Source: Vibrio chagasii (lineage in GTDB: Bacteria > Pseudomonadota > Gammaproteobacteria > Enterobacterales > Vibrionaceae). From it: DNA of 64,000 nucleotides. The position numbers and the translations under genes were made by a program. Position 1 is the first letter of the stretch. Each line of letters starts with the position of its first letter. The DNA lies in contig CP090853.1 in assembly GCA_041879415.1 (NCBI GenBank), positions 180,705-244,704 of the forward strand, written 5' to 3'. Below are positions 17,135-27,079 of the stretch, one piece after another. A model generated the notes under the pieces. That model saw only the letters and a program-made list of their open reading frames with translations, made no database searches and was not told the DNA's origin.

Positions 17135-20100
17135 TTAACTCACACGATTCAATACCGCTCTGAGTTTTAGCGGCTTCACAGGCTTGGCAATAAAGCTAAA
17201 ACTATTGGCTTTTATCGCTGCCAACATGTCATCGGTTCTATCGGCACTGATAATGACTCCCTCAAAAGAGTCACCCAGGCGTAAGCGACACTGCTGCAAC
17301 ACCTCAAGCCCTGTTCGCCCATTATCGAGACGGTAATCAGAGAAGATCACATCGGGTTTCCAGTCACCATCGAGGCACTTCAAACTCTCAACTAAATCAA
17401 CTGCGGTCTTAACCTCACAGCCCCAGCGACCGATCAGATTCTCCATACCCACTAAAATCTCTCGTTCATTATCGACACACAAGATTTTAAGGTGCTCGAT
17501 ATCACTGCTTGCCACTGGCGCAGCAGCTTGCACAACCGGAGCCACTTGTTCCGCTCTTGCTAAGGTAATAGAAAAGACACTGCCTCGTCCCGGCCATGAA
17601 CGCATCGATATTTGATGACCAAGCACATGAGCAATACCTTTAGAAATCGCGAGCCCCAGCCCTAAACCTTGATCAGAACGCACTTGGCTACCACGAGTGA
17701 ACTCTTCGAAGATCTCTTGTTGCTTGTCTTCATCAATACCGGTTCCGTTATCCCACACATCGATTCGCACCTGCCCGTTGACTCGTCTTGCTCCGAGCAC
17801 CACTTTGCCTTCTGGGTTATAGCGGAAGGCATTAGTCAAAAAGTTCTGAATCACTCGTCTCAGCAACTTAGGATCAGATTGAATAAACAAGGATGATGGG
17901 ATCATCTTGAAATCAATTTTTTGCTGCGTCGCTAAAGCACTAAATTCCGCATTCAAGTTCGCAAGCACATCATGCACCGCAATGGCGTGGATGTTGGTTT
18001 CCAGTTTGCCAGACTCTAATCGTGAAATATCTAGCAAGTCGCCTATCAAGTCCTCGGCTGCACCCAATGCACTTTCAATATGAGACGAAAGCTGCTTCAC
18101 TTCCTGCTCTTTTGCTACCTCCGAAAGTGACGAAGCAAACAAACGCGCGGCATTCAGTGGCTGCATCAAATCGTGGCTCACCGCCGCTAAGAAACGACTC
18201 TTTGATTGGGATTCTTGATCAGATATCTGCGTTGCTTTAACCAAGCGATGGTTCAGCTTTTCGAGCTCTTGAGTTCGTTCGTGTACTCTTGATTCCAAGC
18301 TTTCATTCGCGTCTTTTAACGCCTGTTCTGCTTGTCTAAATACCGTGATATCGGTAAAGCTCATCACAAAGCCGCCGCTTGGCATTGGGTTACCTTGCAC
18401 CTCAATCACTCGACCATCAGGACGAATGCGAGAAGAGGTGTGTCGTGTACCTTGTTCCAAGTGATAAACACGGCGACGCACGTGATCTTCAGGGTCACCC
18501 GGACCACACAAACCTTGCTGCGCATTGTGACGAATCACATCGGAGATCGGCCTGCCCACTTGTATCAAGCCAGCAGGGAATTCAAACAGTTCTAAGTAAC
18601 GCTGATTCCATGCCACCAGCCTCATCTGTTTGTCCACCACTGCAATCCCTTGACCAATGTGCTCAATCGCTCCTTGTAGCAAACCACGGCTGAAATCGTA
18701 CAACTCCGAGGCTTCATCAACGATGGTCGCCACTTCTTCAAGCTGCATATTTCTGCCCTGTAAAGCAGAAGTGAGTACTAACTTTGCAGATGAAGCACCA
18801 AACACACCCGCCAACACGCGCTCAGCATGTCGAATCAAGCTTGCAGGGGCTTGCTGATTAGGAAGCAGTGGCTGACCTTGTTGTTGCCAGTAGCTTTGAA
18901 TAGCGCTTTTCGCTCGCTTGCGACCGACAAAACGCGACGCCAACATCTCTAGTTCCGCAACTGTCACACGGTTTTGATAGAGGCTAATATTTTCATTTTC
19001 AGGTAGTGGCGTACCAACGAATGCCGCCGATTGTAAGCGCTCACTTAGGCTTGGTCTGGTAGAGATCGAGACCACAGCATAGCAAAGAGTATTAAGCACA
19101 ATACTTAGCACTATCCCCCAATTTGAACTACTGATATTCCAACTACTGAGCAGCTCTGGCGGTGTGATAATCCACAACAATAGGTTACTTTCACTGTCTC
19201 CAGCCAACATACTGGTTTGACTCATCAGGGTAATGAGCCAAATCACCGAGCCAACCATTAAGCCGACATAAACACCCTTACGATTGCCCGGGCGCCAATA
19301 CAAACCACCAATAAGTGCCGGTGCAAATTGAGCAATCGCAGCAAACGAAAGAAAGCCGATAGCAGATAAAGAATGTATGGTATCGAGCGCTTGATAGAAT
19401 AACCAAGCACCAAGTAGAAGCAGTAAAATAAGCCCGCGACGAATCACCAATAGCAACCCAGAGAAATGGCGATGAGTCCTTTGAGTGAGTCGCATACGGC
19501 GCAGCAATAGTGGCATCACTAAATCGTTCGACACCATGATCGCCAACGCGATGGTCGATACGATCACCATGCCACTGGCCGCCGACGTACCGCCAAGGAA
19601 CGCAAGCAAAGCAATGTGATTGGCACCTTCAGCCATCGGCAGGCTAATCACATACGTATCTGCGGGCATGCTTGGAAGCAGTCCTTGCCCCGCCCATGCA
19701 ATCGGAAGAACAAACAGCCCCATCAAAATCAGATAAAGCGGAAATAACCAGCGAGCGGTGTGCAGGTCTTGAGGTCTTTCATTCTCAACAACCATGGTAT
19801 GGAACTGACGCGGTAAGCAGACAATCGCCAACATGGTCAAAACAGTATGGATAATTAAGGTCGGAATATTCGGCGATTCATAAGTGCTCGCGGCCACGTC
19901 GAGCAGGTCAATCTTGTCGCTGCTCATCGCCAGATACATGATAAACAGGCCAACAATCAAAAATGCCGCCAGCTTAACGATGGATTCAAACGCCACCGCC
20001 ATCATCATGCCACGGTGGTGTTCCGTGTTATCAATGTGCCTTGTACCAAACAGCATGGTAAAAATGGCCAGCGCACCGACCACAAACCAAGAAACATGGT

Positions 20101-20566
20101 AATCCTGATAGCCAAAATCTTGCGTCAAACTAGGTGCGACAATATCTAACCCCATGGTGATGCCACGCAGTTGTAAGGCAATATAAGGAAGAATACCGAT
20201 CACAGCAATCACGGTGACGGCTACCGCTAAGCCCTGAGACTTTCCGTAACGAGCCGCGATGAAGTCGGCAATTGAGGTAATGTGTTCCCGTTTCGCTATC
20301 AGAATCAGTCGCGCTAAGATCCGCCACCCAAGAGTGAAGACCAAAATCGGTGCAAGATAGATGGGTAAGAAAGACCAAGGGTTATTACTCGCCTGACCCA
20401 CCGTTCCATAGAAGGTCCACGAAGTACAATACACCGCAATAGAAAGACTATAGATCCACGGTCGCCAACGCGATAGCCAACGAACCTGCCTGTCTCCATA
20501 CCAAGCGATCAGAAATAACACGCCCAAGTAGGCTAAAGAGACTGGAATTACTACCCATCCTTGCAT
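17135..20566 (-). CDS. crbS: CrbS-type hybrid histidine kinase with N-terminal solute symporter domain
   Basis: A membrane sensor combining an SSS-family transporter domain (about residues 1-500, about 13 helices), a linker, a PAS domain (about 610-730), a coiled coil, and a histidine kinase. The phospho-acceptor is His798 in AVSHDLMQPLNAAR; the ATPase has DNGTGID and GLGLGLAISKG. A C-terminal receiver carries Asp1077 in FSDYRL. I chose ATG 20566 (MQGWVVIPV, 1143 residues) with AAAGGG upstream. The frame from 20620 would be encoded by the upstream terminator hairpin. CrbS in vibrios activates acs through CrbR; the gene is close to actP, the CrbR-like gene and acs. Whether the SSS domain transports or only senses is open. 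Confidence 0.9.
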   Translation of the reverse strand: MQGWVVIPVSLAYLGVLFLIAWYGDRQVRWLSRWRPWIYSLSIAVYCTSWTFYGTVGQASNNPWSFLPIYLAPILVFTLGWRILARLILIAKREHITSIADFIAARYGKSQGLAVAVTVIAVIGILPYIALQLRGITMGLDIVAPSLTQDFGYQDYHVSWFVVGALAIFTMLFGTRHIDNTEHHRGMMMAVAFESIVKLAAFLIVGLFIMYLAMSSDKIDLLDVAASTYESPNIPTLIIHTVLTMLAIVCLPRQFHTMVVENERPQDLHTARWLFPLYLILMGLFVLPIAWAGQGLLPSMPADTYVISLPMAEGANHIALLAFLGGTSAASGMVIVSTIALAIMVSNDLVMPLLLRRMRLTQRTHRHFSGLLLVIRRGLILLLLLGAWLFYQALDTIHSLSAIGFLSFAAIAQFAPALIGGLYWRPGNRKGVYVGLMVGSVIWLITLMSQTSMLAGDSESNLLLWIITPPELLSSWNISSSNWGIVLSIVLNTLCYAVVSISTRPSLSERLQSAAFVGTPLPENENISLYQNRVTVAELEMLASRFVGRKRAKSAIQSYWQQQGQPLLPNQQAPASLIRHAERVLAGVFGASSAKLVLTSALQGRNMQLEEVATIVDEASELYDFSRGLLQGAIEHIGQGIAVVDKQMRLVAWNQRYLELFEFPAGLIQVGRPISDVIRHNAQQGLCGPGDPEDHVRRRVYHLEQGTRHTSSRIRPDGRVIEVQGNPMPSGGFVMSFTDITVFRQAEQALKDANESLESRVHERTQELEKLNHRLVKATQISDQESQSKSRFLAAVSHDLMQPLNAARLFASSLSEVAKEQEVKQLSSHIESALGAAEDLIGDLLDISRLESGKLETNIHAIAVHDVLANLNAEFSALATQQKIDFKMIPSSLFIQSDPKLLRRVIQNFLTNAFRYNPEGKVVLGARRVNGQVRIDVWDNGTGIDEDKQQEIFEEFTRGSQVRSDQGLGLGLAISKGIAHVLGHQISMRSWPGRGSVFSITLARAEQVAPVVQAAAPVASSDIEHLKILCVDNEREILVGMENLIGRWGCEVKTAVDLVESLKCLDGDWKPDVIFSDYRLDNGRTGLEVLQQCRLRLGDSFEGVIISADRTDDMLAAIKANSFSFIAKPVKPLKLRAVLNRVS

Positions 20567-20588
20567 TGAAAACCCTTTCTTCATCCAT

Positions 20589-20617
20589 AAAAAAACCTCT
20601 CCATAAGGGAGAGGTTT
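20589..20617 (-). terminator. Intrinsic terminator immediately upstream of crbS
   Basis: On the minus strand AAACCTCTCC, loop CTTAT, GGAGAGGTTT, then seven T. It would end the HcaT-like gene (stop at 20698). The T run ends only 22 bases before the crbS start codon. Confidence 0.88.
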
Positions 20618-20668
20618 CATTTAACTAAGGATGAGTCATTAACTCAATCGCATCGCTTAAATTCTGTG

Positions 20669-20677
20669 CTTTAGACT
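20669..20677. promoter_or_regulatory. TTAGACT motif between the HcaT-like gene and crbS
   Basis: Reads GTCTAAAGC toward crbS, and TTAGACT on the plus strand. The heptamer also occurs upstream of the DUF294 gene and acs. Confidence 0.3.
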
Positions 20678-20697
20678 CTAATAATCACGATTGGTTA

Positions 20698-21879
20698 TCA
20701 GCTATGAACTTCTGACTCAGGTTGATTAACTTCAACCACAGAGCTTCTTTCATCAAGCTTGATAAACAGGGCAATTGCACCCATCGCAGCCATTCCCCAG
20801 AAGATATTCGCCCCCCACAATTCGTAGCCCCAACCACTTAAGGTCGTCATTAACGCGATAAAGGCGCCAAGTGGTATCGCATTGTATAGAGCTTGCAGTG
20901 CCACCATTTTGTTCGACTCTTGAGACTGAATGTACTGAATCGCCGCGATATGTGCCATGGCGAAAGTCACCCCGTGCAACAACTGAACCAATATCAATAC
21001 TGGAATCGCAGTCGTTGACGCAGTAATACCCCAACGAGCCATGACCCCAATCGCGGCAATCACAAACAGAGTACGCAACGCTAACCCAGCAAACAGTCGC
21101 TTGCTCAGAGCAAATACTGCCACTTCAGCAACCACGGCTAAGCTCCACAGATAACCGATGATCGCCTCAGAGTGGCCCGCCTCTTTCCAGTAAATCGCAC
21201 TAAAGCTGTAATACGCGGCGTGGCTTCCTTGAAGCAATGCCATCAATGCAAGAAACTTAACTACCGATGATTCACGTAACAGTTGACCAAGTTTAGGTCT
21301 TTCAGCCACCTGCTCTGATTCTGTCACCGGCATCACGTTCGGGTTTCTCATCGCAAACAACAGAGAAACCAACACACCTGCCAGCGCAGTATATAGAATC
21401 ATATCTGTGCCAAATTCAGCCACCAGATAACCAACTACGGTAGAGCCCGCAATAAATGCCACTGATCCCCACAGACGCGTACGTCCGTAATCAAGCATAT
21501 TAAGTCGGCTGTAATGGTTTGCCATTGCATCTGAAAGTGGAATCACAGGACCACAGCAAAGGTTGAAAAGTACCGTTGCCAACAACATCAGTACAAAGCT
21601 ACCGCCGGTGAAAAAGTGGAAGCCAACAAATAGCAGTGCCGCAAAACTCAACCAGCGCAGAGCTGGCATCAGGTGTTCAACCTTGTGTATACGAGGTGTG
21701 ATTAATAAATTTGCCACACAACGCGTCGCAAAACCCACACCAATCAATACGCCAATGTCCCCCGCAGAAACACCTTGGTCTTCAAACCATAACGCCCAAA
21801 ATGGCAGATAAACGCCATAGGCAAAAAAGAAACCGAGAAAATACTGGGATATCCAGCCATAAGGGGAAGGTTTAAACAT
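20698..21879 (-). CDS. MFS transporter, HcaT-like (3-phenylpropionate transporter family)
   Basis: A 393-residue major facilitator with 12 predicted helices. Long stretches resemble E. coli HcaT, for example LLQGSHAAYYSFSAIYW and GYLWSLAVVAEV, plus PLSDAMAN and GRTRLWGSVAF. I chose ATG 21879 (MFKPSPYGWIS); the longer frame to 21918 begins at a TTG without family sequence. The true substrate in Vibrio is unknown. No aromatic-acid catabolism genes are nearby, so the phenylpropionate role should not be assumed. Confidence 0.85.
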   Translation of the reverse strand: MFKPSPYGWISQYFLGFFFAYGVYLPFWALWFEDQGVSAGDIGVLIGVGFATRCVANLLITPRIHKVEHLMPALRWLSFAALLFVGFHFFTGGSFVLMLLATVLFNLCCGPVIPLSDAMANHYSRLNMLDYGRTRLWGSVAFIAGSTVVGYLVAEFGTDMILYTALAGVLVSLLFAMRNPNVMPVTESEQVAERPKLGQLLRESSVVKFLALMALLQGSHAAYYSFSAIYWKEAGHSEAIIGYLWSLAVVAEVAVFALSKRLFAGLALRTLFVIAAIGVMARWGITASTTAIPVLILVQLLHGVTFAMAHIAAIQYIQSQESNKMVALQALYNAIPLGAFIALMTTLSGWGYELWGANIFWGMAAMGAIALFIKLDERSSVVEVNQPESEVHS

Positions 21880-22040
21880 AGGCAACCTATAAAAATGTGC
21901 GGAACAAGGAAGCGCCAATTATGCCTAGGTCACAAAAGATGAAAAAGGGAATTATTGCGGGGATAGTATTCCCATATTCAATTAGTTCAGATATCGCATT
22001 TCAGCAAGATATCTAAGCTCTCCAAGTCGCCACTCTCTCA

Positions 22041-22053
22041 CTTAGACTAAAGT
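22041..22053. promoter_or_regulatory. Candidate acetate-switch operator upstream of the DUF294 gene
   Basis: CTTAGACTAAAGT contains the small dyad TTAG-A-CTAA and the octamer CTAAAGTC (22047-22054), which is repeated upstream of acs. Confidence 0.4.
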
Positions 22054-22117
22054 CGTCTGGAGCTTCGCTAGTAATTTGTCAGACTGAAAAGAGACTCCCA
22101 TTTCTTTGCCATTGCTT

Positions 22118-23944
22118 ATGCCTGATAAATTTAATATGCAGCACCCGCCTTTCGATAGCTTGTCTGAAACTGAACAGTTAACGCTGCGCTCGGCTTTGGA
22201 CGTGGTTTACTACCGAGCACACGAAGTGATATTGGAAGCAGACCGCCCGAGTCGACACCTGCATATTCTGATTAAAGGTGCTGTTGAAGAGCGTTCCAGC
22301 AGTGATGGAGAGATCTATGCGCACTATGCCAATGACGATATTTTCGATGTACGCAGCCAGTTCGAGCCTCATACAAAACATCAATATATCGCGCTGGAAG
22401 ACACACTAAGTTACCTATTACCAAGCGACGTTTTTCTTGAGCTATACCACGCCAACGGCCAATTCGCCGCTTACTTTGATAGCAACCTCTCAACCCGAAA
22501 AGCATTGATTGAAGCCGCTCAGCAACAGCAGAATCTTGCCGAGTTCATACTGACCAAAGTCGATGATTCGATTTATCACCCACCACTGATACTTGAACCC
22601 GACCAACCTATCAATCAAGTGACTCAAACCCTTAAAGAACAAGGCTTAGACTCGGCCTTGGTTCATTTGGAACATGATAATCCAAAAGCTTTTGGATCAT
22701 CATGTTCCTTTCCGTATGGAATCGTCACGCGGACCAATTTATTGCACGCGGTGATGCTCGATGATCGCCCACTCGATACACCTGTCGGCGAGATAGCAAC
22801 CTTCCCTGTTTTGCATGTTAATCATGGTGACTTCTTGTTTAACGCCATGATTACCATGACAAGGAATCGTGTAAAAAGGCTGATGGTGTGTGATGGTCTC
22901 AATGCGGTCGGCATGGTAGATATGACGCAAATACTCAGTGCGTTTTCCACTCACTCGCATGTTCTTACGTTGCGTATTGCTCGAGCCACCAGCATTGAAG
23001 AATTGGCGATGGCTTCCAACAAGCAACGTCAACTGGTCGAAAGCCTGCTCAGTAATGGTATTCGCACACGTTTCATCATGGAGCTGATTTCTGCCGTCAA
23101 TGAACAGATTATTGAAAAGGCATTTGAACTGGTGATTCCCCCTGCGCTACACAACCATTGTTGTCTCATCGTGCTAGGTTCAGAAGGTCGCGGAGAACAG
23201 ATACTCAAAACCGATCAAGACAATGCGTTGATCATTCAAGACGGATTAGAGTGGCACCAATGCCAAAATGCGATGAATGATCTCACTCATACGTTGCAAC
23301 AATTAGGTTATCCACTGTGTCCTGGCAACGTAATGGTCAACAACCCGAAGTGGGTTCATTCAGAACAAGAATGGAAACAAACTCTGACGAGTTGGGTAAA
23401 AAAAGCGACGCCAGATACGGTGATGGATATTGCCATTATGGCGGATGCACACGCAGTTGCAGGCAATAGAGATCTGCTACTCCCTGTTAAGCAGCACTTG
23501 AGTGATTTAATGCTAGGGCAAGAGCTAATTCTGACCGAATTCTGCCGCCCTGCATTGAACTTCTCAGTACCTCTCACTCTGTTTGGCAACGTGAAACAGT
23601 CCAAGTCAGGACTAGACATCAAACAAGGCGGTATTTTCCCAATTGTCCACGGTGTAAGAGCACTGAGCCTTGAACACGGCGTGACGGCCAATAGTACCTT
23701 CGAACGCATTGAACAACTGGTGAACAAGAAAGTGTTGGAGCAAAGCACCGCAGACAACCTCAGTGAAGCACTCAAACAATTCTTCAAATGGCGCTTAGCA
23801 CAACGCCTGTCACAACAGCACAGCAGTAACAAAATAGACGTCAAACTGATGGAGAGAGCGGATAGAGATCTGCTTCGTCATAGCCTGCATGTGGTTAAGA
23901 AGTTCAAACAATGGCTTGGATACCACTATCAGATAAGAGATTAG
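22118..23944 (+). CDS. Cyclic-nucleotide-binding/CBS/DUF294 nucleotidyltransferase-like protein
   Basis: A signal-transduction-type protein of 608 residues from ATG 22118 (the longer frame begins at a TTG with no better ribosome site). It has, in order: a cNMP-binding-like beta-roll (about 1-130), two CBS motifs (about 155-275) that in other proteins bind adenine nucleotides, and the DUF294 GlnD-like nucleotidyltransferase core. That core has GSEGRGEQ followed by KTDQDNALI (about residues 354-370), containing the expected GS and DxD metal-binding residues. A DUF294_C helical domain follows. The true reaction is unknown. The stop is 11 bp before an exonuclease gene, and acs follows. This set is a recurrent neighbour of CrbS-type kinases. 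Confidence 0.88.
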   Translation: MPDKFNMQHPPFDSLSETEQLTLRSALDVVYYRAHEVILEADRPSRHLHILIKGAVEERSSSDGEIYAHYANDDIFDVRSQFEPHTKHQYIALEDTLSYLLPSDVFLELYHANGQFAAYFDSNLSTRKALIEAAQQQQNLAEFILTKVDDSIYHPPLILEPDQPINQVTQTLKEQGLDSALVHLEHDNPKAFGSSCSFPYGIVTRTNLLHAVMLDDRPLDTPVGEIATFPVLHVNHGDFLFNAMITMTRNRVKRLMVCDGLNAVGMVDMTQILSAFSTHSHVLTLRIARATSIEELAMASNKQRQLVESLLSNGIRTRFIMELISAVNEQIIEKAFELVIPPALHNHCCLIVLGSEGRGEQILKTDQDNALIIQDGLEWHQCQNAMNDLTHTLQQLGYPLCPGNVMVNNPKWVHSEQEWKQTLTSWVKKATPDTVMDIAIMADAHAVAGNRDLLLPVKQHLSDLMLGQELILTEFCRPALNFSVPLTLFGNVKQSKSGLDIKQGGIFPIVHGVRALSLEHGVTANSTFERIEQLVNKKVLEQSTADNLSEALKQFFKWRLAQRLSQQHSSNKIDVKLMERADRDLLRHSLHVVKKFKQWLGYHYQIRD

Positions 23945-23955
23945 GCACTTCAACG

Positions 23956-24588
23956 ATGAATAGACTGGTTCGCTATTATTGGCATTACAAGCTCAAAGGC
24001 TCTCCCTACCAGCCTCTGTTTACTGCGCCTGTTCATCAAGAATATGTCTCACTCGATTGTGAAACCACCAGCCTCGACCCTAATCAGGCTGAACTAGTCA
24101 CCATTGCCGCGACCAAGATCATCGGCAACCGCATCATCACCAGTAAGCCCTTCGAAGTGCGGCTACGAGCCCCTCAATCCCTCGACTACAATTCAATCAA
24201 AATTCACCGTATTCGCCACCAAGATTTAAAACACGGCATCGAAGAGAAGCAGGCTCTGATTGAATTACTTAACTTTATTGGTAATCGTCCTTTAGTCGGC
24301 TATCACATCCGCTATGACAAAAAAATTCTCGACCGCACCTGTTTAAAACAACTCGGATTCCCGCTGCCTAACCGCTTAGTCGAAGTGAGCCAGCTCTATC
24401 AAGATAAATTGGAAAGACAGCTGCCGAATGCTTATTTCGACCTCAGTATGGATGCGATTTGTCGCCAACTCGACTTACCGATTCCAGTCAATAAACATGA
24501 TGCATTACAAGACGCTATCTCTGCTGCTCTGATCTTTGTTCGTCTGAAACATGGCGATCTACCCCGTTTCAACTCTTCATACACCTAA
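23956..24588 (+). CDS. DEDDh 3'-5' exonuclease (DNA polymerase III epsilon-like)
   Basis: A 210-residue stand-alone exonuclease of the DnaQ superfamily. Exo I is SLDCETTSLD (Asp, Glu), Exo II GYHIRYDKKIL (Asp), Exo III HDALQDAISAA (His, Asp), so all DEDDh residues are present. I chose ATG 23956 because the frame from 23911 overlaps the DUF294 gene. It is not the replicative DnaQ: it is too short at the C-terminus and lies in the wrong context. Co-transcription with the DUF294 gene is very likely (11-bp gap). Its substrate could be DNA, RNA or short signalling nucleotides. Confidence 0.88.
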   Translation: MNRLVRYYWHYKLKGSPYQPLFTAPVHQEYVSLDCETTSLDPNQAELVTIAATKIIGNRIITSKPFEVRLRAPQSLDYNSIKIHRIRHQDLKHGIEEKQALIELLNFIGNRPLVGYHIRYDKKILDRTCLKQLGFPLPNRLVEVSQLYQDKLERQLPNAYFDLSMDAICRQLDLPIPVNKHDALQDAISAALIFVRLKHGDLPRFNSSYT

Positions 24589-24672
24589 TTCAACCCCTGC
24601 ATCTCGACATAGAGAGCAACATCTCAAAAATGAACTTAACTCGCTATTTTTTAAGTGAAAAGCGGCGTCTCA

Positions 24673-24685
24673 TCCTAAAGTCTAA
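24673..24685. promoter_or_regulatory. Candidate acetate-switch operator upstream of acs
   Basis: TCCTAAAGTCTAA, about 125-140 bp before acs. It contains CTAAAGTC (24675-24682) and, on the other strand, TTAGACT. Confidence 0.4.
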
Positions 24686-24810
24686 TTGTGGAAATCGCCG
24701 TCCTAGCCGAGAGTGATAACACAAAGACGGTTCTGTAATAGACCTAGAAACTGAACGAACACAAAGGAAGTTGCCAGTTCATTAGGAATGTAGGCACAAG
24801 GAGAGATGCA

Positions 24811-26760
24811 ATGAGTGAAGCCCACGTTTATCCGGTAAAAGAAAATATTAAATCAACCACACACGCGGATAATGACACTTACCTAGCCATGTACCAACAA
24901 TCTGTTTCTGACCCAGAAGGCTTTTGGGGTGAACACGGAAAAATCGTGGATTGGATTAAGCCATTCACAAAAGTAAAAAATACCTCTTTCGATCCAGGCC
25001 ACATCGATATTCGCTGGTTTGAAGATGGCACACTCAACGTGTCTGCTAACTGTATTGACCGACACCTTGCTGAGCGCGGTGATGAAGTCGCAATCATCTG
25101 GGAAGGCGATGACCCTGCTGATGATAAAACCCTCACTTTTAATGAATTGCACAAAGAAGTGTGTCTGTTCTCTAACGCTCTAAAGGAGCAAGGCGTACGT
25201 AAAGGCGACGTAGTTTGTCTGTACATGCCAATGGTACCTGAGGCTGCGGTTGCTATGCTGGCGTGTACTCGTATTGGTGCGGTTCACACAGTAGTATTCG
25301 GTGGTTTCTCACCAGAAGCTCTGTCAGGTCGTATTATCGATTCGAATGCTAAAGTCGTGATCACAGCCGATGAAGGCGTGCGTGGCGGCCGAGCTGTTCC
25401 TCTTAAGAAAAACGTCGATGAAGCACTGACTAACCCAGAAGTGAAAACCATCGAAAAAGTGATGGTGCTTAAGCGCACTGGCGGCGATGTTGCATGGCAT
25501 GAGCACCGTGATATTTGGTGGCATGAGGCGACAGCAAACGTATCAGCAGACTGCCCACCAGAAGAGATGAATGCGGAAGACCCACTATTTATCCTTTATA
25601 CATCAGGCTCAACAGGCAAACCAAAAGGTGTAATGCATACTACCGGTGGTTACCTTGTTTACGCAGCGATGACCTTTAAATACGTATTTGATTACCAAGA
25701 AGGCGAAACCTTCTGGTGTACTGCCGATGTGGGTTGGATTACTGGCCACACATACCTTGTTTACGGACCACTGGCTAACGGCGCTAAGACAATCCTGTTT
25801 GAAGGTGTACCAAACTACCCGAACACAAGCCGCATGAGCGAAGTGGTTGATAAGCACCAAGTCAACATTCTTTACACTGCACCAACAGCTATTCGTGCAT
25901 TAATGGCGAAAGGCAATGAAGCGGTTGAAGGCACATCTCGTGACAGCTTAAGAATCATGGGCTCGGTAGGTGAACCTATTAACCCAGAAGCGTGGGAGTG
26001 GTACTACAAAACGATTGGTAACGAGCAATCTCCAATTGTTGATACATGGTGGCAAACCGAAACGGGCGGTATCCTAATTGCCCCACTACCGGGCGCTACC
26101 GACCTAAAACCGGGCTCAGCGACTCGTCCATTCTTCGGTGTACAACCTGCGCTAGTAGATAACATGGGTAACATCATTGAAGGCGCTACCGACGGCAACC
26201 TCGTCATTCTAGACTCGTGGCCTGGTCAAATGCGTACCGTTCATGGCGATCATGACCGTTTTGAGCAGACATATTTCTCTACCTTCAAAGGCATGTACTT
26301 CACCAGTGATGGTGCTCGTCGTGATGAAGACGGCTACTACTGGATTACTGGTCGTGTTGATGACGTACTGAACGTATCTGGTCACCGTATGGGTACTGCT
26401 GAGATTGAGTCAGCGCTAGTTGCATTCGATAAGATTGCAGAGGCTGCGATTGTCGGTATTCCTCACGACATCAAAGGCCAAGCGATTTACGCTTACATCA
26501 CGCTTAATGATGGCGAGTTCCCAACCGCAGAGCTTCATAAAGAAGTGAAAGACTGGGTACGTAAAGAGATCGGCCCTATTGCGACACCAGATGTACTGCA
26601 CTGGACCGATTCATTACCGAAAACACGTTCAGGTAAGATCATGCGTCGTATCCTACGTAAGATAGCAACGGGCGATACCGGCAACCTTGGTGATACTTCA
26701 ACGCTAGCTGACCCAAGTGTAGTTGATAAGCTGATCGCAGAGAAAGCTGAATTGGCATAA
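24811..26760 (+). CDS. acs: Acetyl-CoA synthetase (AMP-forming)
   Basis: Activates acetate with ATP and CoA through acetyl-AMP, scavenging acetate in the acetate switch. It has 649 residues, the family length. The adenylate-forming signature [18 protein letters not shown] (A3) lies near 265, [10 protein letters not shown] (A5) near 414. The C-terminal [11 protein letters not shown] holds the lysine (third residue from the end of SGK) that Pat-type acetyltransferases modify and CobB restores. ATG 24811 follows AAGGAGAG. It lies downstream of the DUF294/exonuclease pair with its own 220-bp regulatory region. Confidence 0.97.
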   Translation: MSEAHVYPVKENIKSTTHADNDTYLAMYQQSVSDPEGFWGEHGKIVDWIKPFTKVKNTSFDPGHIDIRWFEDGTLNVSANCIDRHLAERGDEVAIIWEGDDPADDKTLTFNELHKEVCLFSNALKEQGVRKGDVVCLYMPMVPEAAVAMLACTRIGAVHTVVFGGFSPEALSGRIIDSNAKVVITADEGVRGGRAVPLKKNVDEALTNPEVKTIEKVMVLKRTGGDVAWHEHRDIWWHEATANVSADCPPEEMNAEDPLFILYTSGSTGKPKGVMHTTGGYLVYAAMTFKYVFDYQEGETFWCTADVGWITGHTYLVYGPLANGAKTILFEGVPNYPNTSRMSEVVDKHQVNILYTAPTAIRALMAKGNEAVEGTSRDSLRIMGSVGEPINPEAWEWYYKTIGNEQSPIVDTWWQTETGGILIAPLPGATDLKPGSATRPFFGVQPALVDNMGNIIEGATDGNLVILDSWPGQMRTVHGDHDRFEQTYFSTFKGMYFTSDGARRDEDGYYWITGRVDDVLNVSGHRMGTAEIESALVAFDKIAEAAIVGIPHDIKGQAIYAYITLNDGEFPTAELHKEVKDWVRKEIGPIATPDVLHWTDSLPKTRSGKIMRRILRKIATGDTGNLGDTSTLADPSVVDKLIAEKAELA

Positions 26761-26802
26761 CAGCTATCACATCAGAATCACTGTTTAAAACAGAACATTT
26801 CC

Positions 26803-26830
26803 AAACCGTCACCTATGTGGCGGTTTTTTT
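26803..26830 (+). terminator. Intrinsic terminator after acs
   Basis: Stem AAACCGTCAC / GTGGCGGTTT (one G-U pair), loop CTAT, then T run. The rest of the gap up to aroQ holds a TATAAT at 26964-26969, probably the aroQ-accBC -10 box, with no clear -35. Confidence 0.88.
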
Positions 26831-27079
26831 ATGGCTGATCTTGCTCTCAAATATCCACATTACAATTAAGGCAATAACGCTTTTTTGTTAAGTTGGTAAC
26901 AATTTCACTTGCTATCAATAGGAGATTAGACCAGTAAATTGCTGCGATTTGCGCTGAATTAGCTATAATCTGGTTCTAATTTTTAAATTTGGGTTTTTCT
27001 CACTGGAAATTAACCTCAAATTTTCAATAAAATGGCAACATTCACGGTCGTAATCACGATAAAGGAAGATAGCCCCACG

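Noticed and set aside
20567-20620. N-terminal extension of CrbS from ATG 20620
   Set aside because: It is encoded by the terminator hairpin, lacks a ribosome site, and the family N-terminus begins at MQGWVV.
27032-27079. Extended aroQ frame
   Set aside because: The 16 extra residues are outside the family, and [14 protein letters not shown] is the normal N-terminus.
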